Source of the DNA: Eucommia ulmoides
Taxonomy: Eukaryota > Streptophyta > Magnoliopsida > Garryales > Eucommiaceae
Length of the DNA stretch: 64,000 nucleotides
Assembly: GCA_016647705.1 (NCBI GenBank)
Contig: CM028328.1
Location: forward strand, 49,213,647-49,277,646
Reading direction: 5' to 3'
Part shown: positions 11,717 through 23,682 of the stretch, piece by piece
Position numbering within the stretch: position 1 is the stretch's first letter
Layout: the number at the start of each line of letters is the position of its first letter
The notes under the pieces: model-generated
Told to the model about the DNA's origin: nothing
Database searches by the model: none
Seen by the model: only the letters and a program-made list of their open reading frames with translations
Position numbers and translations under genes: made by a program

Positions 11717-12505
11717 TTGAGCAAAGCGCTGTCACAAATTTCAATCGTATCATTGCTAATGACCTCTGAAATATGTCCAAATGTGCTGTTGAAAGTTCTT
11801 AATGAGGCCCATGGACCCAGCTCCATATCACAGAGATACTTCACTAATATAGTGGAGAATATCCTTAGCACCAATCTTGTAACCTTTATGGATGATGAGA
11901 TACCCTTTGAAGGAATTGGAAATATCAAACTTCTCAACATATTAGTTCAATATCAGGATTTCATCATCTCTAGAGTTCTAGTAGATAATGGATCCGCACT
12001 TAACATATGTCCTCTAAGTACGTTGAAGAAGAAAGGGGTAAAGGAGGACCAAATTCGGACCACTACTATCACTATCAGGGCTTTCGTTGGTGAAAAGAGA
12101 GAGTTTGTGGGAGAAATTATAATACCAATCATTATAGGCCTGGTTACTTTTCAAGTGGACCTACATGTCTTAGACATACTAGTTTTCTATAACCTACTCC
12201 TTGGAAGACCTTGGATATATTCGACTTGTGTATTTCCCTTATCACTTCATCAGAAGATGAAGTTTGCCTTCGAGGATAGTATTATCACTGTCTATGCTGA
12301 GGAAGATCATGCGATCCACGAAACCCTTGCTGAACCTATGATCTTAGTCGAGCATGTCGACAAAGCAGTCTCTTTCCAAGTATTCGACATTGCTAGTACT
12401 TCATATGTTCAAGAAGAAAGTCTGCCACCAATACCTAGACTATCCGCTGCTACCATTATGTTAGCCACTCACATAAACATAATGAACTACGACTCAAAAA
12501 TATAA
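11717..12505 (+). CDS. Tat aspartic protease region (TatA)
   Basis: 262 codons remain open. It starts with the Tat segment SQISIVSLLMTSE and LLKVLNEAHGP, then DDEIPFEG. The protease follows, with active site LVDNGSALNICP at residues about 90-101 (Asp-Asn-Gly in place of the usual DT/SG, as is common in Tat). Next come FVGEIIIPIIIG and the flap-distal LLLGRPWIYS, then LHQKMKFAFED and VYAEEDHA. It is the longest intact part of TatA pol. It would cleave the gag-pol precursor. The true start is upstream of the 11714 stop; no independent start codon is needed. Confidence 0.88.
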   Translation: MSKALSQISIVSLLMTSEICPNVLLKVLNEAHGPSSISQRYFTNIVENILSTNLVTFMDDEIPFEGIGNIKLLNILVQYQDFIISRVLVDNGSALNICPLSTLKKKGVKEDQIRTTTITIRAFVGEKREFVGEIIIPIIIGLVTFQVDLHVLDILVFYNLLLGRPWIYSTCVFPLSLHQKMKFAFEDSIITVYAEEDHAIHETLAEPMILVEHVDKAVSFQVFDIASTSYVQEESLPPIPRLSAATIMLATHINIMNYDSKI

Positions 12506-13205
12506 GTCGGAAGAAGTGAAACAAGAATGCGATCCCGGTTAGGTATCATATAGAAGCTAGACACCTACGGACTGGGTTTCAGTACGACCCTAAATAGGGG
12601 ATTTGGCAAACAACCTGGGAATAACAGAGAACCAAGGATAATACCTCATATCTGAGTTAGCTTTACGTTCTCCACTGGTACAGTCTAAGCTGAGAAAGAA
12701 GAGAAGAAAGATAAGCCCGACTTCGTACTAATCCCATACCAAACTAAGCCTAACCCTTTAGGACCGTGGTCAGAAGTGTTAGTCTGCATGATCAACGAGG
12801 AAGGGAATGACATTGGAGTAGTAGAGCTAGCTAGCAGCCTCAGTAATTGGGAAGCTCATCCAATCCCAGTGTGACAAGGACTTTGATAATCAACAAAGCG
12901 GTTGTAACATCTCCTATTTGATTAGCCACCAGATAGTAGAGATTATACTGTCTCTAGGCTTTTTTTGACTTTTTGAATTATATCTTTTTGTATTGTAACA
13001 TATTTGAAATTAGATTTTGTATTTACTTTTTAGGTGCCCTAATAATCTTGCATATAATCTATATACTAATGAATCACTTCTTCCTAATGAGTACAATCTA
13101 GATAAGGGAATAAATCAAGAGTTAATGGAAATTGAAACAGAAGATGACCCTATTCCCGAGAGCACCGAGGAAGTCCGAAGTGCCTTCAAAAGATTTGAGG
13201 AATGA
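12506..13205 (+). other. Protease-RT spacer with intron-like 3' end (TatA)
   Basis: Between protease and RT there are about 500 bp of stop-rich sequence. This is followed by a T-rich tract ending in TTTACTTTTTAG at 13033. After this acceptor-like AG, an open frame (13017-13205) contains NEYNLDKGINQELMEIETED and DDPIPESTEEVRSAFKRFEE, acidic sequence typical just before Tat RT. Ogre elements are known to carry an intron between protease and RT. A similar arrangement is inferred here; the donor is not identified. Confidence 0.4.
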
Positions 13206-14284
13206 CTTATTCCGATTCAAGCTAAGACCAAAACAGTTAACTTATAAGATTTGGAGAATCCGAGGAAAATGAAGATTGGGAAGTTGGTCAGTAGCCAAGA
13301 GAAATAAGACTTGATATCACTGTTAAAGGAATATCAAGATGTTTTTGCATGGTCCTATGATGATATGGTAGGACTATCAACTAATATCGTGACGCATAAG
13401 CTTCCCATTAAGGAATAAATCAAACTGATTAAGCAGAAGTTCCGAAAGATGCAACCTGATATCAGCTTGAAAGTTAAGGAGAAACTCGTGAAGCAGTATG
13501 AAGCTTGCCTCATCGAAGTCTGTACTTACTGTGAGTGGTTGAGTAATATAGTGCCAATATCCAAGAAAAAAAAAGGAGGATTCGAGTCTATGCTGACTAT
13601 AGGGGCCCTAACGGGGCAAGTCTGAAAAATGACTTCCCACTGCTAAATATCCACATCATCCTAGTCAACACTGCCAGGTGTAGGATTTTATCTTTTGTGG
13701 ATGGATTCTATGGGTATAACCGGATCCTAGTTGATGAGGAAGACAAGCATAAGACTGCATTCACCAAACCAGATCCTAATCGACGAGGAAGAGAAGCATA
13801 AAACTACATTCACCATGCCTTAGGGCATATTTTGTTATTGATCCATACCGTTCGAATTTAAGAACACTGAGGCAACTTATCAGAGAGCCATGATGACCTT
13901 GTTCCATACAAAGAAATAGAGGTATATGTGGATGACATGATAGTGAAATCAAGGGAAGACGATGACCATTTAGAACACTTAAACAAAATCTTTAATCATC
14001 TTCGAAAATTTTAGCTGAAGCTCAACCCATCTAAGTGTGCAATCAGAGTAGTGTTTGGGAAGCTACTCGAATTTATAGTTAACAGTAGGGGGATCGAAAT
14101 TTATCCTACCAAGACTAAAACCAAAATTGAAATGATTATACCTAGAACGAAAATGGAAATTCGCGATTTCCTTGGAAGAGTAAATTTTTTCGCCTGCTTT
14201 ATTTCACAGCTGACAGCAACTCATGAGTCGATGTCCAAGCTACTGAGAAATGAGTCAAATGGGAAATGGAACAAAGAATGCTAG
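13206..14284 (+). pseudogene. Tat reverse transcriptase (TatA)
   Basis: RT is readable in shifting frames: VYADYRGPNGASLKNDFPL (13590-13640), FVDGFYGYNRI (13695-13725), active site VYVDDMIVKS with YVDD at 13925-13936, LNPSKCAIRV (14025), then the open piece 14051-14284 with GKLLEFIVNSRGIEI and FLGRVNFFACFI. A local duplication of the words 'accagatcctaatcgacgaggaagacaagcataaaac' around 13720-13800 adds a shift. It is inactive. Confidence 0.88.
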
Positions 14285-14713
14285 GACGCCTTGGAGAAAG
14301 TCAAGGATTATCTAATGAACCCTCCTGTTTTGGTACCATAAATACAAGGATGACCATTGTTTCTATACCTCACCGTCTTACAAACTTCTATAGGGGCAAT
14401 GTTGGGACAACATGATAGTTCGGGTAACAAGGACCAAGCCATTTATTACATCAGCAAAAGATTCTCTTCGTACGAAGAAAAATACTCTGTACTAGCAAAA
14501 ACTTGCTGTGCATTAGCCTGGATTGCTCAAAGGTTACGTTACTATTTGATGTACTTTACTACCCATTTAATCGCTAAAATAGATCATTTAAAGTACATAT
14601 TTGAGAAGACGGTGCTCACCGATATAATATCTAAGTGGCAAATGCTGCTTATGGTGTTCGACATTGTATATGTGACTCAAAAGCCAGTCAAAGGCCAAGC
14701 GATCGTCGACTAG
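14285..14713 (+). pseudogene. Ty3/gypsy RNase H (TatA)
   Basis: Directly after RT: DALEKVKDYLMNPPVLVP, then the open frame 14357-14713 with SIGAMLGQHDSSG, AIYYISKRF, YEEKYSVLAKTCCALAWI, RLRYYLMYFTTHLIAKIDHLKYIFEK and ISKWQMLLMVFDI. The order and the E-K-Y-S signature identify the first RNase H domain. A TAG ends the frame at 14711. Its role was degradation of RNA in the RNA-DNA hybrid during reverse transcription. Confidence 0.88.
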
Positions 14714-15310
14714 CTTGTTGATAATCGAAAAGAGGAGACGAAAGGTCCATTGAGACTGAGTTTCCTAATGAGACTATTGCATTGCTTACTAGCGATAAGG
14801 ATGACCAGATGTGACAAATGTACTTCGACAGAGCTAGCAACTCAAAAAGGGTTGGAGTCGATACCGTCCTAATCTCTCCACAAGGTTAACACTTTCCAGT
14901 TACAGCTAATCTAGTTCACCAATACCAACAACATCACTGAGTATGAAGCTTGTATCATGGGTCTAGAGTTGGCCATAAGCTTGAAAATCAAGGAATTGAT
15001 AGTGTACAAGGATTTAGAGTTGGTTATAAACTAGATGACTGATAAGTATGCGACGAAAGATGCCAAGTTGATCCAGTACAACAATTACTTACTTCAACTT
15101 TGTGAAGATTTCTTAAAGATCGAGTTTGAGTTTGTACCAAGGCTTAAGAATGATTTCACCAATGCTTTTGCAATGTTAGCATCTATGATATCAGCGATCA
15201 AAGAAGAAGACAAGGAGATTTCTGTAACTGTCAAGATATACCAGCAACTAACTCATTATAATAATGTAGAGGCCAAAGAAGACGAAGAACCTTGGTATAT
15301 AGATATCTAA
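14714..15310 (+). pseudogene. Second (archaeal-type) RNase H of Tat lineage (TatA)
   Basis: After a hydrophilic connection (14714-14800) a second RNase H is recognisable. It has TNTNNITEYEACIMGLELAISL (14918-14985; usual NNIAEYEACIxGL), IKELIVYKDLELVIN (usual YGDSELVI, here with K-D-L), then the open frame 15035-15310 with TKDAKLIQYNNYLLQL and FVPRLKNDFTNAFAMLASM. An additional RNase H of this type is characteristic of the Tat clade. Stop codons at 15032 and elsewhere break it. The C-terminal extension leads into integrase. Confidence 0.88.
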
Positions 15311-16545
15311 CAAGTTTTAAGAAATCAAGAATATCCTGAAGGATTTGATAACTTGAGTTGAAGAACCTTACGAAGGCTAGTAGGCCAGTTCTTTCCCAAC
15401 GGCAACACCTTATATAAGAGATTGCCAGATCTACATGTCCAAAGGTGTGTGGGCACCCGAGAAGCAATACAACTCATCAAGGAGGTTCATAGCAGAGTAT
15501 GCGGGCCACACATGAGTAGATTCATGTTGTCCAAGAATATCCTACAAACTGACAACTTTTGGTTGACCATGGAAAACGATTACATAAACTTCGTGAGAAT
15601 ATGTCAGAAATGCGAAGTGCATAATGATCAGATCCATCTATTTTGAACAGACTTGGATTACTTAGCAACCCCGTGGACTTTCTCTTTATGGGGAATGGAT
15701 GCCATAGGTCTAATCATGCCAATAGCACCAAGCGAATGCCGATTCATCCTTGTAGTTATAGACTACTTCACTAAGTGGGTGGAAGCAGTGTTGCTTACTC
15801 ATATCACCCAGAAGACCATAATGAGGTTCTTCAGGGAAAATATCCTATTGTGCTATGGATTACCCCAAGGCTTGATCACAGACAATGCCCAAAATCTCAA
15901 AAGAGGTATGATAAAAGCTATTTGCACCTAGTTCAAAGTAGAACACAAGAATTCTGCACCCTGCCATCCGAAAATGAATGGAGCAGTAGAGGCTATTAAC
16001 AAGAACATTAAGAATATCCTGAGGAAGATGATAGACAACCACAAGGAATGGGATGAGGTGCTCCCATTTGCCTTAATGGCCTATTAAACATCGGTCAGAA
16101 CATCAACCGGAGCCACGCCGTATTCCTTACTATGTGGAACAGAATCATAATCCTATTAGAGGTAGAAATTCCCTCTCTTAGGATTTTAGTGGAAGCCGAG
16201 TTGGATGAAGTCGAATGGGTATAATAGAGACACGATCAGCTATGTCTCATAGACGAAAAGAGACTTACTACTATATGCCATGGGCAATGTTACTGAAAGA
16301 GGATGGCTAGATTACACAACAAGAAGTTCATTTGCGAATTTATACTGCGGGTGATTTGGTACCAAAGTAGATCTTCCCTTTCCGAGATGAAGCTAAGGGA
16401 AAGTTTGTGCCAAATTGGGAAGGACTGTTTGTCGTCAAGAAGGTGTTAGGGCATGGGGCCTTTATATTTCAAGAGAGGGATGGATAAAAGTTTTCAAAGC
16501 CCATTAACTTTGACACGATAAAGAAGTTCAATCCCTAGAAAAATA
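15311..16545 (+). pseudogene. Tat integrase (TatA)
   Basis: The HHCC zinc domain is complete in the 15422-15646 frame: H23 and H30 (EVHSRVCGPH) and C61-x2-C64 (CQKCEVHND). The catalytic core follows in 15653-15931, with D16 (GMDAIG) and D77 (LITDNAQN). The same frame continues past an in-frame TAG (15929) to NGAVEAINKN with the catalytic Glu at 15989-15991. C-terminal VPNWEGLFVVKKVL and PINFDTIKKFNP appear near 16410-16540. All three acidic residues survive but the chain is interrupted. It inserted element DNA in the nucleus. Confidence 0.88.
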
Positions 16546-18243
16546 AACCTAGACTCATAACTGAAAGGAATTGAGGGAAAAAAAAGGTATGAAATTTGTA
16601 CGACCTGAGGACGTAGTGAAAACCCGAAAGGGAGCTACATGCAAAACAAGTAGGGATTGTAGCATGATACAAAACCACCGACCCAATGAAAACTCGAGTA
16701 GGCACTGAGGTGCAAAAATATGGTAAATGACCTTAGTGAAAACCCAAAAGGGCACTAGGGGCAAAAAAGGGAAACATATAAGTAAATAAAAAAAAAATGA
16801 GACATTAGATTTCAGCCAGTATATTGTTTATCTGTGGAATTTGGATTCGTCTGGAGACCACCCTACTACGATTGGGTAGAGTAATTTGAAGAATTAGATT
16901 GGTAATTCTTCCTACTTTGCGGTTTGAAGGAAGATAGGTTGAAAGTATCTAGAGATCTTTAAGCCTCCGATAAATGACCAAGTCTAAGTTTGTACTCCTA
17001 AGGAAGAAAGAATTTCTAAAAATAGATAATATACTTGACTATGTAGGCTTTGTTTAGTAACTCTAACTTCTGAATGTTTATATGTTACACTTCTTTCATG
17101 ACTAACATTTCAATACCGATAAGTAGAAAAGACTAACGACATAGGAGCAAAGGGATGGAAGCAAGAAAAAACTTTGCAAATCACCCTTAACCCAATTCTA
17201 TGAAAGGATGTCCGACGTTATCACAGAATCAACGATACAAAAATTCCCAGGATACCACCAATAAGCCAACAATACAACCTTATTAAATACTATCCTGTGA
17301 TCCAAATTCATAGAAAAATTGTAGAGCCTGAAAAGTCATCATGCACCATAAAGTGCCTAGTTTTTGACTATGAAACAAGTATGGTACACTTTAGAGTTAC
17401 CTTCTAGATGGATCTTTGGACAAGAGAAGAAGGCCATCGACAGACGAAGATTTTCCAGCTTTCGAAGAAAGAAGCCAGTGCACACCGTTCAGGTAACAAG
17501 ACCAAGGAGTAGAGACGTGGGTTCGTTTTTCTTCTGACAATACTTTTACTGTAAAAAATGCAAGAACTACACACTGGTTGCCTATCTTTTGAAATTTAAA
17601 GCTGAACATTTGAAACAAAAAAAGACTAAATGGAAAGGAGGAGGTTTTCCATCCCAATTTCCAACAAACAATCTACAAGCCTTGGCGCTACATGTAATTC
17701 CTTTTATCATTTTATGTCTGCACTAAATAAATAATTTGCATAGCCCATATGTTACACCAATGAGGAAAACTCCAAAGACATTAACTTCGAATTTCAAAAA
17801 TATAATAATAAACGTGTCAGCAGGTGTATTCAGGGATTTAAATCAGTAAAATATTGAATTCATTTCTTATCACCTCCAACTAATATCGAGGTGAACCAAT
17901 TCAGAAAATTAGTCCAGTAGCTAATTAGTCAGCTCCCTAGCCATCAGGCTGGGGTATATTTTATACTGTTAGTAATCACGAGTCACACGATAGGAATTGT
18001 TAGTTTATATTCTACGACAAAACTTATCGAATCATTGCCCTCGTCTACGACTGGGCATATTTCATCATATCCATGTTTTCCTAATGGTAACAACGTTCAT
18101 TTTGTCTTACAACGTGTAATGAGATTCCAAAAATCATAATGAACTTAATTAATTTTATTAAACCTAAGCGGAAACTACACGTCAACTTGATTCCCAACAA
18201 AGTCCGGGATACGTAGGAAACCCTTGTGGGTTTTTGGTGACAA
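16546..18243 (+). other. TatA 3' untranslated region, proximal part
   Basis: Downstream of integrase the words 'agtgaaaacccgaaaggg' recur (16617, 16686, 16735), as in other Tat elements just after pol. No gene is visible. A first unit of the ~83-bp '...ctacacgtcaacttgattcc...' repeat lies at 18165-18240 and continues at 33135 beyond the AthA insertion. Confidence 0.6.
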
Positions 18244-19095
18244 TGTTGTGACAAAAAAACTTGTTTTTTTTCCTTTGTTTTTTTCAATTTTATTACTCGC
18301 AAGCGCACGAATCAATAGTAGTAAAGATTATTGGAAGCGAGGTCGATCCCACGAGGATTGCTTATAGGAAAAACTTAATCCGCCCTAGTTAACTTAATTA
18401 TAGTCTAGTTCAAGATAATTTTGTTTTTGATTTGTGATTTAAGAAAGAGAAAATTAAATAAACAGTGAAATAATTAGTTTAGCTTGATCGAAGGTGGAAA
18501 AATACTAAGATTTCAAAATCCACCGATGTATAATTAATTAGTTCTATTATTGTGTTGACCCCAAAGTTTTAGTGATAGTTTTAGAAATGAATTTTACTAT
18601 CTCATTAAGATTTTAGAAATTATACAAGTTGGTTTTTTCTTCACTTTGAAAATATAATTTCTTAAGCATTATATGTATACAAATTAATGGAAAACATATA
18701 ATCAAACGATATTATTTATTTTACAATACGAACACAAGTATTAAATAATTTATAACAATCAATAATACATGATATTAAAGATGAAATTATTTATTTAATT
18801 GAAGCAAAAACTATAAACATTTAAATGCTAATTGTTCGGAATCAATACAACATAAAACTTAATTAATTACACATGGATTCGTCCTCAATCTTAGTACAAA
18901 GAAATTTAGAAATACATAATAGAAGAAAACATAACCTTATTAACAATTAACATCGTCCAAGACTTTGTTTCAAGATTTCTCTGAAATGTCAATAACTAAT
19001 CGGACTCTTTACTCTGAATAACCAATAGCACTGTCCAGCCTTCACTTTCAATAACCAATAGTATTGTCCCCCGTGAATAACCAATCCTCCTCTTC

Positions 19096-19103
19096 TATTT
19101 ATA
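19096..19103 (-). promoter_or_regulatory. TATA box of AthA 3' LTR
   Basis: Minus-strand TATAAATA (CTTCCTATAAATAGAAG context). The partner in the 5' LTR is at 32753-32760. Confidence 0.7.
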
Positions 19104-19160
19104 GGAAGCTGATGAAAATTTGGGCCGTACAGTAAGGGAAAAAGCAAGATGGAATATGGG

Positions 19161-19241
19161 GTGGGTGCACTGAATTTCGGTGTACCCTGTGCACATTGGG
19201 CAGAGAGCAGCGCTCTCCGCCCCTGGCCGCATATGCGGCCA
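19161..19241. promoter_or_regulatory. Palindromes upstream of AthA TATA box
   Basis: TGGCCGCATATGCGGCCA at 19224-19241 is a perfect 18-bp palindrome. The near-palindrome GGGTGCACT...CGGTGTACCC lies around 19161-19185. In the other LTR the centre (GCCGCATATGCGGC, 32870-32883) remains perfect over 14 bp. They sit about 60-140 bp upstream of TATAAATA on the minus strand. Confidence 0.6.
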
Positions 19242-19480
19242 ACATAATCTGGTTACACGTGTGACTAGTAGGCACACAGCCCCCCTTGGTGTGATTTGTC
19301 CAGGCTTATCTCACTCTCGTCTGTTTTTTGTCCATTTTGTTTCAAATTAATGCGTTTTTATTCCATTTCAAAAAATTTGCAAAAACAAAGAAAATAAATC
19401 AATTACTATTTTTTAATTTACTTAAGATATTAACAAAACTTAATTTAGCGGTATTAAATCGCATAAATGCGGTGCAATCA

Positions 19481-19492
19481 CACCCCCAAACC
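19481..19492 (-). promoter_or_regulatory. AthA polypurine tract
   Basis: Minus-strand AGGTTTGGGGGTG abuts the LTR start. Plus strand reads CACCCCCAAACCT. It is the expected primer for plus-strand synthesis. Confidence 0.75.
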
Positions 19493-20593
19493 TAAATTTT
19501 GCTAGTCCTCGAGCAAAACTAAATATGTTATTTAAATGAAAAGCCACTTTCGTAGGGAGCATGATTGCATTTAGCGTATTCAATAATCCTTTAAACCCCT
19601 AGGTTGCCCCTAGTGGACGAGTATAGTCTCGTGAGGGTTTGTAGTGATGCTACCCACAAATATCCAATTTTTTTTGAATCACAAAAAGGTTATCAATCCT
19701 GTCCAATGCTAACATATTAAGTTGAAATCATACAAGAGTTATTGAAATAATTATTGATTTCATAATACATGATTGTTAACAATATCTACTTTTGTACCCA
19801 CAACATATGTCCAACTCTCTTTTATAATGAATTTAATACAAGTAACTAGTCAACAATTTTTAAACAATCAAATAACATTTTCCCTGAAATAAAAATGTAT
19901 TTGTGTAATTTGTTTTTTTTTTTTTTTTTTAACATATAAACAATTTTCCTTAAATAAATGACGTGTGCGATGCTAACCCTACTGGGCTTTCTAAGATGTT
20001 CATGTAGCGAGCGTTGGGCCAATGATCCTAAACCAGTTGGCTCGGGGTATTAGGTGTTAAAACACCCTTCAGACTTAAAAACTCGAACAACTTTAGCTTT
20101 GAAATTAATGAGCCATTTATTGTTTTAACAATTTGCTCTTCCCTTTTGACGCGAATACTCAAAACTTACTGAGGTAAGAGTCCCGGTTACTTGAGGAAGT
20201 TCATCATATATATATGTATGTATATATATATTTTTTCTTCAATGCTATGCTCCAACAATTATTAGCAAACTCAAGTTTTTATTCAACATATCTGCTATCA
20301 TAATATGGTTTGATAAAATTAAGTGCCAAAAAAAAAAAAAACAAAAAAACTTAGGGGACACAAGCATGTACAATCATTTACCCCTCCAAACCTAAATCTT
20401 GCATTGTCCTCAATGAGAAAATTACGAAATTAATTGGTAAGGAAAGATACTACCTGAAGGAATTGATTTGTATGGTCTGAAAGCTTGTTCTTGTCGGCTA
20501 CAATAGTGGGTTGCCTCTCATTTAGCGCTAAGTTTAACGTCTTCAGCCAGACGTTTCTATAAAGAGAATGACTAATTTTGATAAACGGAATCT
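19493..20593 (-). other. AthA 3' noncoding region, no env-like ORF
   Basis: 1.1 kb between integrase and PPT holds no credible gene. Features are a second G-rich tract on the minus strand (20380-20392, AGGTTTGGAGGGG), A- and T-runs, and the conserved Athila motif at 20508-20553 (minus strand GACGTTAAACTTAGCGC, then GAGGCAACCC). The last one is shared with DelX-1. Confidence 0.6.
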
Positions 20594-21136
20594 TCAAGGA
20601 CTGTTTCTTCCACTTCAGGAGTTTTTAATTCCAAAAATGGTTTTAACCTTTGGCCATTTACTTTGAAAACACCACCATTTTTTGGATTTTCAATTTCAAC
20701 AGCTCAGTGGGAAAAAGCAGTGCGAATGACATATGGACCAGACCATTGAGAACGCAACTTCCCTGGGAATAGATGTAGACGAGAATTGTATAGAAGGACC
20801 TTTTGACCTGGAGCGAAAGATTTCCTCAAAATATTTTTGTCATGAAATTTTTTCATTTGATCCTTATATCTTTTTCCTTAATTGTATGCATCATTCCTAA
20901 TTTCCTCTAACTCAATTAATTGGAGTTTTCTCTGAATACCTGCTTGGTTTAGAGAAAAATTCAGGGTGTTTGATAGCCCAATATGATTTGTGCTCTAACT
21001 CAACAGGTAAGTGACATGCTTTACCATAAACAAGTCGGTAATGAGATATTCCAATAGGGGTTTCAAAAGCAGTTCGATAAGCCCACAATGCATCATATAG
21101 TTTTAAAGACCAATCTTTTCTTGTTGAGTTACCCAT
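20594..21136 (-). pseudogene. Athila integrase C-terminal part (AthA)
   Basis: After a frameshift the integrase continues on the minus strand: [40 protein letters not shown] and [11 protein letters not shown] (20912-21136). In an adjoining frame come KVLLYNSRLHLFPGKLRSQW, GPYVI and VNGQRLKPF, ending near 20594. These are the gypsy integrase [12 protein letters not shown] and C-terminal GPF/Y blocks. No chromodomain is seen, as expected for Athila. Confidence 0.85.
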
Positions 21137-22350
21137 TTTTTCAAGATTGTTCTTAATTTTCCTATTTGAAACACTTGACCACTTGTTTGAGGGTGATAAA
21201 GAGTAGACACTTTATGAGTAATGCCATATTTCTTCACCAAATTTTCAAAATGCCTGTTACAAAAATATTTTTCCCCATCATTGATGATAGCACGTGGTGT
21301 ACCAAATCTGGAAAAAACATTTTCTTTTAAAAATTTCACCACAACCTTATGATCATTCACCTTACAAGCAATGACTTCTACCCATTTCGACACATAATCA
21401 ACGACAATAAGAATGTACAGATTACCAAAAGAGTTAGGAAATGGACCCATGAAATCGATACCCCAAACATCAAATAACTCAACAATAAGAATTGGGTTCA
21501 TGGGCATCATATTCTTATGAGAAATACTTCCTAATCTTTGACATCGATCACAAGAGTGACAGTACACATGAGTGTCTTTGAAAAGAGTGGGCCAATAAAA
21601 TCTACACTGCCAGATTTTTGTAGAGGTTTTCTTTGAGGAAAAATGACCCCCACATGCATAATCATGGAAAAACGAAATAATACTTTGTTGTTCGATCTCA
21701 GGAATACATCTCCTAATGATTTGATCAGGGCAATATTTCAACAGATAAGGATCATCCCAAAAAAAATTATTTACCTCAGTTAAAAATTTAGTTTTATCTT
21801 GGCGACTCCAATGACTAGGCATATCACCAGTGACAAAATAATTAACTATATCAGCAAACCAAGGTAATTGGGATACGGACATGAGTTGTTCATCAGGAAA
21901 AGTTTCTTTAATGGGCAAATTTTCACTATCAGACTCCACTATCAACCTAGACAAGTGGTTAGCAACAATATTTTCAGATCCTTTCTTATCACGAATTTCT
22001 AAATCAAATTCTTGTAACAACAAAATCCACCTAATCAAATGAGCTTTAGAATCCTTCTTAGAAAGAAGGTATTTTAATGCAGTATGAAAAGAATAAACAA
22101 TGATTTTAGAACCAATTAAGTAGGATCGAAACTTGTCTAGAGCAAACACAACAGAAAGCAATACTTTTTTAGTGGTGGAGTAATTCAGTTGTGCATCAAT
22201 GAGAGTTTTACTGGCATAATAGATCACATGTGGTACCCTATTAACACGTTGATTCAGAACAACACCTATAGCATAATCAGATGCATCACACATGATTTCA
22301 AAAGGGAGATTCCAGTAGGGAGGTTGAATGATCGGAGCAGAGGTTAGCAA
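21103..22350 (-). CDS. Athila RNase H and integrase (AthA), 415-codon frame
   Basis: RNase H occupies residues 1-140 ([37 protein letters not shown]). The usual TEKELLA glutamates read K and V, and the TDH motif reads SFH, so RNase H is dead. Integrase follows: H229, H236 and C267-x2-C270 zinc ligands, catalytic D299 (GIDFMGPFP) and D358 (INDGEKYFC). At the third acidic position the frame reads [10 protein letters not shown]: four bases appear lost where Athila has GQVE, removing the Glu and shifting the frame into 20912-21136. The N-terminus is the continuation of RT, cut by DelX-1. Confidence 0.9.
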   Translation of the reverse strand: MLTSAPIIQPPYWNLPFEIMCDASDYAIGVVLNQRVNRVPHVIYYASKTLIDAQLNYSTTKKVLLSVVFALDKFRSYLIGSKIIVYSFHTALKYLLSKKDSKAHLIRWILLLQEFDLEIRDKKGSENIVANHLSRLIVESDSENLPIKETFPDEQLMSVSQLPWFADIVNYFVTGDMPSHWSRQDKTKFLTEVNNFFWDDPYLLKYCPDQIIRRCIPEIEQQSIISFFHDYACGGHFSSKKTSTKIWQCRFYWPTLFKDTHVYCHSCDRCQRLGSISHKNMMPMNPILIVELFDVWGIDFMGPFPNSFGNLYILIVVDYVSKWVEVIACKVNDHKVVVKFLKENVFSRFGTPRAIINDGEKYFCNRHFENLVKKYGITHKVSTLYHPQTSGQVFQIGKLRTILKKWVTQQEKIGL

Positions 22351-22452
22351 GTGTTTCAGTTTCTCAAATGCTTAAAAACATGAATCATCAAAGATAAAAG
22401 GGGTTTCTTTTGCAAGCAAACCACACAGAGGTCAAGAAACCCTACTAAAACT
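22342..22452 (-). repeat. 110-bp AthA segment duplicated at DelX-1, left copy
   Basis: 22342-22451 repeats 27761-27870 with about nine mismatches in 108 bp. It encodes the end of the RT thumb/connection (RPLCGLLAKETPF and IFDDSCF on the minus strand). The two copies flank DelX-1 directly, in place of a 5-bp target duplication. Confidence 0.85.
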
Positions 22453-23623
22453 TGGTAGCGCGGGAAAAACACGCCGCTACTTATACTCACAAGTATACGA
22501 GGTCTAAGTTTTAGTATAGTGTAATCGTTAAGATCAGGTTATCGTATCCACAGGGATTGTTCTCGTTACTATCGAATACCGCGTTTGTCATTACCTAATT
22601 GTACCTAGGCGAAAAACAAATGTATTTAATTAATTAAACTAATACTAATATATCCTAAATTAACTACACTATTATGTTAATATGTTTTAGGGTGAAGAAT
22701 TGTATAGGGATTAATTAATGTGTTTACAAATACGTGTTTGATTCCGATTTACTCGCGTTTACGTTGTTCGACCTATTTGACAACCTCGGTACGTAAACTT
22801 CGCCGCCACCTCTTCCGAGTGTAAGACAGGGGAATACATGACTTTGACTCAACGGAGAAGTCCCCCTCAACGTCTTAACGACCCTAGGTCACGTGAGTCT
22901 TGCCTAGCGTCATTGATTGCACACAATCCAACTCCCTCCTGGGTTATTAGATCATCGCGTTATATTTATCTTATCGACAATCTCCGTTCTAAAACTCCCT
23001 CGCTACTTCTTCTGAGTGTAAGAAGAGGGATATAACGCGACTTTGAGTCAACGAAGAGGTCCCCCTCAATGTCTTAATGACCCTAGGTCACGTGTGTCTT
23101 TCCCTACGTCATCGATTGTCCATGATTCAAACCCTGACCGGGTTATAGAATCGTGGCGTTTGTTTACCCTATTTCGAATCCGGGGTTTGTCAAAATCCTG
23201 TATTCTCCATTTATCAATCCAATCATAATAAATAAACAATACGATAAATACAATCAAACTACGAAGAATAATCACAAACGAAACACTAAAATCACCCAAA
23301 TGACGTATTTATAAATATAGTGTTAATCCCTACTACAATCCATATTTAACTCGAGGCCATAGCCGTATATACAAGAAAATAACGAGCTAAACATGCTCAC
23401 ATGCTCCTAAGATAAATAAATAAGAAAAAACGATCAAAGAACTTAGCCTCGTCCGAAGATAAACCGCTAAGAATGCTCCACGATCGATTCACCGTTTTCT
23501 CCACTTCGGGATGCGAGCTCCACCACTAAAATTCCTAACCCTTGGCTTAATTATAGCCTAAGGGGCTAAAAAATGCAAGAGAGAAGAGAGAGAGGTATCC
23601 GGCCAAAGGGGGAGGAGAGGGGA

Positions 23624-23631
23624 TATTTATA
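23624..23631 (-). promoter_or_regulatory. TATA box of DelX-1 3' LTR
   Basis: Minus-strand TATAAATA (plus TATTTATA), followed downstream by a CT-rich leader. The other LTR has AATAAATA at 27264-27271. Confidence 0.65.
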
Positions 23632-23682
23632 GCAAAAATATCCTAAAAATATCTAAAAATATCTAAAGGCTGTGCAGGGAAA

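Larger units (their letters stand above)
18244..19480 (-). repeat. AthA 3' LTR (1237 bp)
   Basis: On the minus strand it starts TGATTGCACCGCATTTATGCG at 19480 and ends at 18244. It aligns along its whole length with 31896-33129. It carries a TATA box and palindromes (19161-19241) upstream of it. Confidence 0.92.

Noticed and set aside
17397-17657. 86-residue minus-strand ORF in the TatA 3' UTR
   Set aside because: No similarity to any family I know and opposite to the element's orientation.
22838-23228. ORFs with QRR(S/G)PPQ.LNDPRS motifs (also 26469-26957)
   Set aside because: They recur in both DelX-1 LTRs because the LTRs are copies, contain 'ccccctcaa' noncoding repeats, and match no protein family.
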